Shown: in pieces, positions 55,038 to 62,982 of the stretch
Layout: every line of letters begins with the position of its first letter
How positions within the stretch are numbered: the first letter of the stretch is position 1
Origin: Bacteroidota bacterium
GTDB taxonomy: Bacteria > Bacteroidota > Ignavibacteria > Ignavibacteriales > Ignavibacteriaceae
Direction: 5' to 3'
Assembly (NCBI GenBank): GCA_022573715.1
Contig: JACZTL010000002.1
Span: 1 to 64,000, forward strand
DNA length: 64,000 bases
Translations under genes and position numbers: made by a program
The notes under the pieces: generated by a model
Told to the model about the DNA's origin: nothing
Databases searched by the model: none
The model's input: only the letters and a program-made list of their open reading frames with translations

Positions 55038-58000
55038 ATGAAAATTAGAACACGCATATTACTTATAAATTTTATTACAGTTTTTGTAGTTATCTCGGCA
55101 ATAACCATATCATTTTATTCTATTATATATAATGTGCTGGCTGATAAACAATCACAATTATTATTAAATTCGGTTAATAATTTTGTGTACACTTACCAAA
55201 ATAATTTGGACAATGAATCAATAGAAGTAAGTAATTTTATTAAGTCAAAAGACAAAAATGTAAACCCTCAACACTTAGATTTTATCCTGCAAAAAGAAAA
55301 GGAAAACTCTAATGTTTATTCCTATGTGTTTGTTTCTAATAATCTAAAACATTCCAAAACAACAACAATAGCTGATTTCGTATCCGATAATCCATTTATA
55401 AATATGCAAAAATATATTAGCGCTGATGGTAAAGAATATATTTACGGCAGAAGGATAACCCAGGATTATTTAACTGAAATATCAAGACAGATTGGGTCTG
55501 AAATTGCCCTGATATGGAAAAAATTCCCGTCAATAGTATCATCGCAAGCAATTACACAAAATCATTTGTTTGCTCTTAAGGAGATAACTAAGGAGCTTGA
55601 ATCAAAAAACAACTTTGAAATTATTACTTCTTCTATCGGTTCAAGTAATTTGGTTGCAACAATATATTGGCCTCAACCTCTTTCATATAAAAAGAACGAT
55701 ATAAAGTTTATAATTTTTACTTCTATTGAAGGGCTTACAAAGTTGCGTTCAAACTTACTATTAATAATACTTATCATAGGTTTTACAGGAATTGTGCTTT
55801 CCTTAATATTAACAATGATATTTTCCAACAGGATAAGATATCAACTTGACGGTTTAAGTAAAGCCGCTTTGTCTACAGGTAAGGGGGCATTAAATCAAAA
55901 AATTGAAATTAAAAGCAATGATGAGGTCGGTGATCTGGCAAATGCTTTTAACAATATGATAGATGATCTGAACAAAAGTGAAAAAGTTAAAAAAGAATAC
56001 AGCGATTTTATAGAATTAGTAAATCAAAATCCTACACTAAAAGAATTTTCTGATGCAACACTTTCTAAAATTATTAAAACAGGGAATTTTGCAATTGGAG
56101 CACTTTACAATGTTGAAGGCGATAATATTCAATTATGCAGTTCTTATGGTATTGATGAGGATGAATTGCCATCTAAAAACGTAAAATATCTTAAAAGTGT
56201 AATAGCTACAAAGGAAATCAAAGATTTATCTCTCAAAGAAGATTCACTCACTATATCGTTGGGCATTGTTTCATTAAAGATAAAACAACTGTTAATAATC
56301 CCTATTATTTACAACAATAAAGTTATTGGAATTCTGGAATTAGGCTCTGAAGCAACTATCTCGGAAGAACTTTGGAATTATTTAACAAGTATTGAAAAAC
56401 AGCTTGCAATAGGACTCACCAATGCGAATGCATTTTTACAATTAGAACAGATGGTTGAAGAATTAAGAAATTTAAATGAAGAGTTCCAGAAACAAAATGT
56501 TCAAATAAAAGAGCAAAATAAATCTCTTAAAGAACTACACGATCAATTAAAAGAGAAAGCAGATGAACTTGAAATTCAAAAAGATAAAGCGGAAGAAGCA
56601 ACAAGATTAAAGTCACAATTTTTAGCAAGTATGTCACACGAACTTCGTACACCTATGAATGCTATTCTTGGATTAACAGAATTAATTCTTGAAGAATCCA
56701 CACTTGTTGACAAAGATAGGGAAAGACTTCAAGTTGTGTTAAAAAGTGGTAAAAGACTGATGGTGTTGATTAATGATGTGTTAGATCTATCAAAAATTGA
56801 AGCAGGCAAAATGAATATTGTTTTTGATAGCCTGATATTAAATGATCTAATAAATGAAGTTGAGGCAAATGTAAGGCCATTGGTTAAAGATAAAAATATT
56901 TTATTCAAAATAAATAGAAAGACGAATACACATATTATCATAAATACTGACGGTTATAAAATAACACAAGTGCTTATTAATTTAATTGGTAATGCTATCA
57001 AATTTACAAACGAAGGATTTGTAGAGCTTACAATTAATTTACTTCCAAATAACGAGTTGGAATTTAAAGTAACCGATACAGGCATAGGTATATCAGGCGA
57101 AGATAAAAAAATAATATTCCAAGAATTCAGACAAGCTGACGGTTCTACTACAAGAAAACACAGCGGAACGGGGTTGGGTTTGGCAATAAGCAGTAAAATT
57201 GCAAAGCTGCTCAAAGGAAATCTTCAAGTAGCAAGCGAGGTAGATAAAGGTTCAACATTTACATTCACACTACCTGTGGAAGTTATAAAAATGGAAAGAG
57301 ATAATGAAGGACCTGATAAACAAGAAATAAAAATACAAGGAACAAAGAAAAACAAAGTGCTTGTTATCGATGATGATTCTGATACAAGATATACTGTGGG
57401 TAGCTTTTTAGAAACAAAAAACTACGATGTCATTTTTGCCAAGGACGGAAATCAAGGATTGGAAAAAGCAATCGAACAACAACCGTTTGCAATAATTTTA
57501 GATGTAATGATGCCTGATAAAAACGGGTGGCAGATTTTGAAAGAGTTAAAAGATAACGATAAAACAAAAGATATTCCCATCATTATTTTTTCAATTCTTG
57601 AAGATAAACAGCTTGCTTTTGGTTTGGGTGCTTTTGATTATATGGTAAAACCAATTTCCGGTAATAAATTAAATTTGGTTTTTAAAAAGTTGGAAGTGAC
57701 GACCAATAAAAAAATTGAAACAATTGCAATTGTTGATGATGATGAAATTGAGTTTGAAAGATTTAAAAAAGAATTTAAAAATGACAACATTAGAATAAAT
57801 TATATTAAAGACAGCAGAATTGCTTTTAATCAGATAAAAGAATCACAACCTGACTTAATAGTTTTGGATTTAATTATGCCGAACATTGACGGTATAACAT
57901 TGGCTAAAAAATTAAAATCGGATAAATTAACGAAAGATATTCCTATAATTATAAGCACTGCAAAAGATTTGACAAAAGAAGAAAATGAACAATTAGAAAA

Positions 58001-58538
58001 AATAGTTGAGCAGGTTACACTTAAATCTAATGAGCATCCATTAGATGTATTAATAAAAGTAAGAGAAAGACTTCTACTTCAGGAAACAGCACAGATTAAA
58101 ATGTCTGATGATAAGCAGACTGTAAAAATTAAAAAATCTACAGACGAAGACAATCCTTTAATAATGATAGTGGATGATGATGTTGATACTTTATTTACAA
58201 TAAATGAATTAATTGAATCGTTCAATTATCAAACAGTTTTAGCTAAAGATGGATTGGAATGTATAAAAAAATTAAAAGAATTCACACCAAATTTAATCTT
58301 ACTGGATATTATGATGCCAAGAATGGATGGATTTCAAGCATTGCAAAAAATAAGAGCAAACAAAAAATGGGAAAATATACCTGTAATTGCAGTAACAGCA
58401 CGCGCTATGGAAGAAGACAAAAAGATCATTTTAAAACATGGTTTTAACGATTATATATCTAAACCAGTAGATCCATTAATATTGACAAATAAAATAACTA
58501 CACTATTAAACAAATTGACGAAGATAAAAAATGCATAA
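55038..58538 (+). CDS. Hybrid sensor histidine kinase with three receivers
   Basis: This 1166-residue membrane kinase has a hydrophobic segment at about 8-30, an extracytoplasmic sensor at about 31-230, a second segment at about 235-255 and a HAMP domain. A GAF-like domain follows at about 320-470, then a coiled coil at about 475-520. The HisKA box is ASMSHELRTPMNAILGL with His at about 533, and the HATPase domain shows DTGIGISGED and GTGLGLAI. Three receivers follow: VLVIDDDSDTRYTVGSFLE at about 775, TIAIVDDDEIEFERFKK at about 895 and MIVDDDVDTLFTINELIE at about 1040, each with an aspartate in the LDxxMP strand. The third receiver overlaps the next gene by eight bases. Confidence 0.93.
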   Translation: MKIRTRILLINFITVFVVISAITISFYSIIYNVLADKQSQLLLNSVNNFVYTYQNNLDNESIEVSNFIKSKDKNVNPQHLDFILQKEKENSNVYSYVFVSNNLKHSKTTTIADFVSDNPFINMQKYISADGKEYIYGRRITQDYLTEISRQIGSEIALIWKKFPSIVSSQAITQNHLFALKEITKELESKNNFEIITSSIGSSNLVATIYWPQPLSYKKNDIKFIIFTSIEGLTKLRSNLLLIILIIGFTGIVLSLILTMIFSNRIRYQLDGLSKAALSTGKGALNQKIEIKSNDEVGDLANAFNNMIDDLNKSEKVKKEYSDFIELVNQNPTLKEFSDATLSKIIKTGNFAIGALYNVEGDNIQLCSSYGIDEDELPSKNVKYLKSVIATKEIKDLSLKEDSLTISLGIVSLKIKQLLIIPIIYNNKVIGILELGSEATISEELWNYLTSIEKQLAIGLTNANAFLQLEQMVEELRNLNEEFQKQNVQIKEQNKSLKELHDQLKEKADELEIQKDKAEEATRLKSQFLASMSHELRTPMNAILGLTELILEESTLVDKDRERLQVVLKSGKRLMVLINDVLDLSKIEAGKMNIVFDSLILNDLINEVEANVRPLVKDKNILFKINRKTNTHIIINTDGYKITQVLINLIGNAIKFTNEGFVELTINLLPNNELEFKVTDTGIGISGEDKKIIFQEFRQADGSTTRKHSGTGLGLAISSKIAKLLKGNLQVASEVDKGSTFTFTLPVEVIKMERDNEGPDKQEIKIQGTKKNKVLVIDDDSDTRYTVGSFLETKNYDVIFAKDGNQGLEKAIEQQPFAIILDVMMPDKNGWQILKELKDNDKTKDIPIIIFSILEDKQLAFGLGAFDYMVKPISGNKLNLVFKKLEVTTNKKIETIAIVDDDEIEFERFKKEFKNDNIRINYIKDSRIAFNQIKESQPDLIVLDLIMPNIDGITLAKKLKSDKLTKDIPIIISTAKDLTKEENEQLEKIVEQVTLKSNEHPLDVLIKVRERLLLQETAQIKMSDDKQTVKIKKSTDEDNPLIMIVDDDVDTLFTINELIESFNYQTVLAKDGLECIKKLKEFTPNLILLDIMMPRMDGFQALQKIRANKKWENIPVIAVTARAMEEDKKIILKHGFNDYISKPVDPLILTNKITTLLNKLTKIKNA

Positions 58539-59202
58539 AATTTTAATAATTGATGATTTACGTGAAAATGTTTTTATGCTTCAGAACAAGCTTGAAAAAG
58601 AAAACTACAAAATTATTTCAGCTTATGACGGAGATACAGGAATTAAAAAAGCAAAAAAACAGTTGCCCGATTTAATTTTACTTGATATAATGATGCCGAG
58701 AAAAAACGGTCTTCAGGTTTGTAAAGAATTATTAGAAGAGGAAATAACAAAAGATATTCCCATAATTATGGTTACAGCCAAAGTAGCCGCTGATGATATT
58801 AGAATAGGGTTGGAAGCCGGAGCTTTTGATTATATAAAAAAACCGTTTAACAATATTGAACTTTTGGCAAGAGTAAGAACTGCTTTAAAATATGCTGAAG
58901 CCCGTAAAGTAGCATTGGATTTAGAAAAGAAAAATATGTTTGCTGCAACAGTTGTTACAGCAAATCACAAAATAAGACAGCCCTTAACATTGCTGAATTT
59001 AACCTCTGCAGCTATAAAAAGGGAATTAGAAAAAGATGAAATATCAAAGGAAGTTGTTTTAAAAAAAATAAAATTTTTAGAAATAGCAGTAAAAGAAATA
59101 AATGATGTCTTAAAGCTATTGCAAAATATTAAAGACCCGGTATTTTCTGAATATACTAACGATATACAAATGATAGACGTGGATAATGAAAAAGAAGAGT
59201 AA
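58531..59202 (+). CDS. Receiver fused to HisKA-like phosphotransfer domain
   Basis: This 223-residue protein has an N-terminal receiver (ILIIDDLRENVFML, phospho-Asp D52 in LLDIMMPRKNG, VTAKVAADDI, FDYIKKPF) and then an isolated histidine-kinase dimerisation-type helix pair with ANHKIRQPLTLLN (H146). No ATPase domain follows. It could be a phosphorelay intermediate or a kinase needing an ATPase in trans. It overlaps the hybrid kinase by eight bases and ends convergently with no gap before the minus-strand kinase. Confidence 0.87.
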   Translation: MHKILIIDDLRENVFMLQNKLEKENYKIISAYDGDTGIKKAKKQLPDLILLDIMMPRKNGLQVCKELLEEEITKDIPIIMVTAKVAADDIRIGLEAGAFDYIKKPFNNIELLARVRTALKYAEARKVALDLEKKNMFAATVVTANHKIRQPLTLLNLTSAAIKRELEKDEISKEVVLKKIKFLEIAVKEINDVLKLLQNIKDPVFSEYTNDIQMIDVDNEKEE

Positions 59203-60870
59203 TTAAATCAATTCTTCAATAAGATTAAGCATTACATTAAATTCATAGGGCTTTGTCAATAATTTTGTAACGCCCTTCTTTTTCCAATTTATATTTTCTT
59301 CAAACGCCATACTACCCGAAGATAAGACAACAGGCATCTTAAAACCAAGTTTACGTATTTCTTCTGTGCAGGTAAGACCATCCATATCGGGCATACTGTA
59401 ATCAATTATTATCATATCAACAACTATTTCTTCTTTTAAAACTCTAAGCACTTCAAAACCGTTGTCTACCATTATTATACTGTAACCTACAGATTCCAAT
59501 AAATCAGAAAGAAGTTCTTTTAGCATTGGTTCATCATCTGCTAAAAGAATAATCTTTTCAGGTTCACTCTCTTTATTTGTCTTGGTCGGTTCAAAAGCGG
59601 GAAGAAAAACATCAAATGCAGTACCCTCATCTTTCTTGCTCGAGACCAGAATTTCACCTTTTAAAGCCTTTATTATTCCGTAAGAAACATAAAGCCCTAA
59701 ACCAGAACCGGTATCTTTTTCTCTTGTAGAAAAATAAGGATCAAATATTCTTAAAAGATTTTCTTCATCAATTCCTTCACCTGAATCTTTAACGGATATC
59801 CAAACATAGTTACCCAAGTTTAAAAGAGGATGGTCGGACCTGTTCTTTTTTCCGATAATAAGTTTTTTTGCTGATATACTAATAGTGCCTTTCTTATCTA
59901 TTGCCTCTTTTGCATTTACACATAAATTTAAAAGAACCTGGTATAATTCAACAGCATTTCCCAGGATATCAGGTAAATTTTCTTCAATATCTATTTTGAT
60001 TTCTATAAGCTTTGGAAAAGTACTTGATATAACTTTCAATAATTCTTCCAATAAAGATGTCGGCTTTATAATTTCTTTTCTTTTTGCCGTTGGTTTCCCG
60101 TATGATAAAAGTCCCTTTGTTAGATCCCTTGCTCTAATGGAACATTTTTCAATATTATCTACTAACTTTGTATACTTGGGTTCATTAGGTAATCTCTTTT
60201 TTAATAAATCTACACTACCGAAAATTCCGGATAGCAGGTTATTAAAATCGTGCGCCATTCCGCTGCTCAGCTTTCCTATGGTTTCTAATTTTTGGGCTTG
60301 CAGTAATTTTTTTTCAAGAGCAACATTAAGTTTTTTAGTATTTATATTGCTTACTCCAAAAGCAAGCAAGGAAGCAAATTGAGTTGTTGTAGTAACGTCA
60401 AATTTAGAAAATTCACCTTTCTTTTTACCAATAATAAGAGTTGCTAAGAGCTTATCATCAAACAAACAAGGTGTTATTAAAATTGTAGAACTATGAAATA
60501 AATTGTTTAAGGTATTGCCGATATTATCTTGTTTATTAGTTCCAATTAATGGTTTAGAGTTTGCAACGAGCCATCTATTTATAAAAGATAAATTAGCCTT
60601 AATTTCTTTTTCAAAATCATTTATGTGTTCCAGATTTTTATTTGGATCATATTTTGTCAAACTTAGTTTGTTATCTTTATCATTATGATATATAACGCCG
60701 AACAAACCATTACAATTTTCAACTGCTCTTATTAAAATTTCTTCGGCAACAACTTGGATGGAGTTTTCTTTAACTAATAGGGCTAAAATATTTTGGAGTT
60801 CTTCTTGAAAACGAATATTTTGTTTTAAAATATCATTTTCATTTTCCAAACTATCAACATTATTAAGCAT
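59203..60870 (-). CDS. GAF-domain histidine kinase with C-terminal receiver
   Basis: This 555-residue cytoplasmic hybrid kinase has a leading coiled coil (LENENDILKQNIRFQEELQNIL), a GAF domain at about 25-190, and a HisKA box GMAHDFNNLLSGIFG with His at about 208. The ATPase domain has NLCVNAKEAIDKKGT, DSGEGIDEENL and GSGLGLYVSYGII. The C-terminal receiver at about 437-550 (ILLADDEPMLKELL, IIIDYSMPDMDG) holds the phospho-aspartate. It has no membrane segment and is ten bases downstream of the NtrC-type regulator's stop, so the two are likely a cognate pair, co-transcribed. Confidence 0.93.
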   Translation of the reverse strand: MLNNVDSLENENDILKQNIRFQEELQNILALLVKENSIQVVAEEILIRAVENCNGLFGVIYHNDKDNKLSLTKYDPNKNLEHINDFEKEIKANLSFINRWLVANSKPLIGTNKQDNIGNTLNNLFHSSTILITPCLFDDKLLATLIIGKKKGEFSKFDVTTTTQFASLLAFGVSNINTKKLNVALEKKLLQAQKLETIGKLSSGMAHDFNNLLSGIFGSVDLLKKRLPNEPKYTKLVDNIEKCSIRARDLTKGLLSYGKPTAKRKEIIKPTSLLEELLKVISSTFPKLIEIKIDIEENLPDILGNAVELYQVLLNLCVNAKEAIDKKGTISISAKKLIIGKKNRSDHPLLNLGNYVWISVKDSGEGIDEENLLRIFDPYFSTREKDTGSGLGLYVSYGIIKALKGEILVSSKKDEGTAFDVFLPAFEPTKTNKESEPEKIILLADDEPMLKELLSDLLESVGYSIIMVDNGFEVLRVLKEEIVVDMIIIDYSMPDMDGLTCTEEIRKLGFKMPVVLSSGSMAFEENINWKKKGVTKLLTKPYEFNVMLNLIEELI

Positions 60871-60879
60871 TGAATTATA

Positions 60880-62238
60880 TTATTGTTGTGTTAAAGAGTA
60901 TTTTTTAATTTTAGAATATAATGTTTTAATACTTATTCCAAGCTTGTACGAAGTTTTAGCTCTGTCCCAGTCGAAAAAATCTAATGCTTTTACAAGATGA
61001 ATTTTTTCTATCTCTTCCATAGGTAAAATCTCCGTAAATTCATTACTCATATTAGAGCTTTGAATCATTTTCTTAGTAGTGGGTAAATTCAAATCTTCCG
61101 GTTTTATAATATCATCAGAAGAAAAAATTATAGCTCTTTCAATTATATGATCTAATTCCCTAACGTTACCGGGGAAATCGTAATTGGTTAAAAGATCTTC
61201 GGTGCTTGGTGAAAGACGTTTTGGCGATCTTATGGGTGATTTAATTTCCAAAAAATGATTTGCAAGTAATAGTATGTCTTCCTTTCTTTCACGTAAAGGC
61301 GGTAATGTTAAAGTTATTACATTTAATCTAAAAAGAAGATCTCTTCTGAAGTTGTTGTTTTCGATTTCTTCAAGAAGTTTTTTATTAGTTGCTCCTATAA
61401 CCCTAACATCGGATGATAAATTTGAGACGCTACCGATTCTTCTATACTCACCGTTTTCAAGAAAACGTAAAAGTTTTGGCTGAAGAGTAATACTCATTTC
61501 ACCGATTTCATCTAAAAATAAAGTACCTCCGTCTGCTATTTCAACCAAGCCTTGTTTGCTTGTTTTTGCATCTGTAAAAGCTCCTCTTTCGTGACCGAAA
61601 AGTTCACTCTCAATTAATTGATCGGGAAGCGATGCACAATTTATAACAACAAACGGTTTTTCGCTTCTTGGTGAATTTTTGTGTACATATTCAGCAAGCA
61701 ATTCTTTTCCTGTACCCGTCTCACCTTCTATTAAAACATTAGATTCTGATTTAGCAGATTTGTTGGCAAGCATAATTACTTTTAGAATTTCTTTGCTTGT
61801 CCCGATCATGTCACTTTGAATATTTTTGTTGATTTGTTTATCTAATATTGTTGTTTTAACAAGAAGGTTTTTGTTCTCAATGGCGCGGTTGATAGTTAAA
61901 ATGAGAGTGTCAAAATTATAGGGCTTTGATATATAATAAAATGCCCCCATCTTTGTTAATTTTAAAGCATTATCTATATCAGATTCTGCTGTTAAAATAA
62001 TAACCTGTAAAGAAGGGCTATGCCCGGATACAAATTTTAGCACATCTTCACCAGATACCTCTTTCATTTTAAGGTCTAAAAGAAGTACGTCATAATTTTT
62101 GCTTTTAACGGCTTCAATTGCATCTTTACCGCCATAAACGGTCTGAACAGCAAACCCTTCTTCTAGAAGCTGTTCTTTAAGAAGATAACATAAAGTTTCG
62201 TCGTCATCACATACAAGTATGTTGCTTTCTTTTGACAT
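60880..62238 (-). CDS. NtrC-family sigma-54 response regulator (GAFTDA variant)
   Basis: This 452-residue regulator has a receiver at about 5-120 (phospho-Asp D55 in LLLDLKMKEVSGED) and an AAA+ domain at about 140-380, with Walker A GETGTGKE (172-179) and Walker B GGTLFLDEIGEM. A C-terminal Fis-type helix-turn-helix lies at about 405-450. It is a sigma-54-dependent activator by layout. The sigma-54-contacting loop reads GAFTDA (219-224) where GAFTGA is standard. It is co-transcribed with the GAF kinase and is a candidate activator of the pilin promoter region. It starts about 85 bases before the tRNA gene, on the opposite strand. Confidence 0.95.
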   Translation of the reverse strand: MSKESNILVCDDDETLCYLLKEQLLEEGFAVQTVYGGKDAIEAVKSKNYDVLLLDLKMKEVSGEDVLKFVSGHSPSLQVIILTAESDIDNALKLTKMGAFYYISKPYNFDTLILTINRAIENKNLLVKTTILDKQINKNIQSDMIGTSKEILKVIMLANKSAKSESNVLIEGETGTGKELLAEYVHKNSPRSEKPFVVINCASLPDQLIESELFGHERGAFTDAKTSKQGLVEIADGGTLFLDEIGEMSITLQPKLLRFLENGEYRRIGSVSNLSSDVRVIGATNKKLLEEIENNNFRRDLLFRLNVITLTLPPLRERKEDILLLANHFLEIKSPIRSPKRLSPSTEDLLTNYDFPGNVRELDHIIERAIIFSSDDIIKPEDLNLPTTKKMIQSSNMSNEFTEILPMEEIEKIHLVKALDFFDWDRAKTSYKLGISIKTLYSKIKKYSLTQQ

Positions 62239-62324
62239 TTATCCTTCTCGGTTAGTAATTTTATAGCTTATTATTGATTGAAATAGATTCACCAAATGCG
62301 TATATTTTGCCTTTAATTTTTTTT

Positions 62325-62396
62325 GGGCGCGTAGCTCAGTGGTAGAGCATCTGCCTTTTAAGCAGAGGGTCGGTGGTTCGATACCACCCGCGCTCA
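62325..62396 (+). tRNA. tRNA-Lys (anticodon UUU)
   Basis: A complete cloverleaf is visible: acceptor GGGCGCG pairing with CGCGCTC, D arm GCTCAGTGGTAGAGC, anticodon stem TCTGC/GCAGA with loop CTTTTAA (TTT at 62357-62359), variable loop, and T arm GGTGG-TTCGATA-CCACC. The 3' CCA is not encoded. The TTTTTT run just before its start belongs to upstream AT-rich DNA. Confidence 0.97.
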
Positions 62397-62406
62397 CTCT
62401 CAAATT

Positions 62407-62429
62407 TAATCCCGTTTTATGCGGGATTA
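62407..62429 (+). terminator. Intrinsic terminator after tRNA-Lys
   Basis: TAATCCCG and CGGGATTA form an 8-bp perfect stem with a TTTTATG loop, followed by TTTATTTT. It lies 11 bases after the tRNA 3' end and should end its transcript. Confidence 0.8.
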
Positions 62430-62547
62430 TTTATTTTAAAATCGCTTAATTTATAAACGATTCAACACGTAATATAATAATTATAATTAAATTTTAATAT
62501 ATAATACAAAAATATAAAATTGTTTTAACTTTTAAGGTAAAATTCTT

Positions 62548-62868
62548 ATGGGCGAAATTGTTTTATGGACATTAGTAAGAATAACAATAAGCATTCCTTT
62601 AATTTGGATTCTTAAAGATTATTTAAGCACACAGTTATGGTGGTCTATGAGCTTGGTTGTTATTTTTGTGTTTGTTTTTTATCCGGCAGTTATTAGCTAT
62701 AGACAATTTCAAGATAAGAATAAAAAAATTATAGAAGATACGATTTGTTCTTCCTGCAAACACTTTGACGAAACCGCCGTTCTTTGTATGAAACTTGATA
62801 AACATCCCACGGAAGATTATATCCCCTGTGATGGTTTGGAATGGGAGCCGATAAATAAAAACGGTTAG
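62548..62868 (+). CDS. Small membrane protein with cysteine-rich tail
   Basis: This 106-residue product has two hydrophobic segments (about 3-20 and 30-52) and a soluble tail containing ICSSCKHFDETAVLCMKLDKHPTEDYIPCDGLEW, with four cysteines that could bind a metal or form disulfides. I do not recognise a family. It stands alone between the tRNA and the following histidine kinase on the same strand. The ATG at 62548 has AAGGT about ten bases upstream. Confidence 0.6.
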   Translation: MGEIVLWTLVRITISIPLIWILKDYLSTQLWWSMSLVVIFVFVFYPAVISYRQFQDKNKKIIEDTICSSCKHFDETAVLCMKLDKHPTEDYIPCDGLEWEPINKNG

Positions 62869-62982
62869 CCATTCACCTTCTTTTGTTTCTTTATATTCTT
62901 ACTTTCTTTAATTATCTTTTCAATACAAATTTTTATCTTACACAATTATGTAAACGATAACAATTCTTTAATTTTATTTTTA

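Noticed and set aside
59885-60382. A 165-codon plus-strand open frame inside the minus-strand GAF kinase
   Set aside because: It mirrors the kinase codons and has no protein-like motif; the kinase is clearly the real gene.
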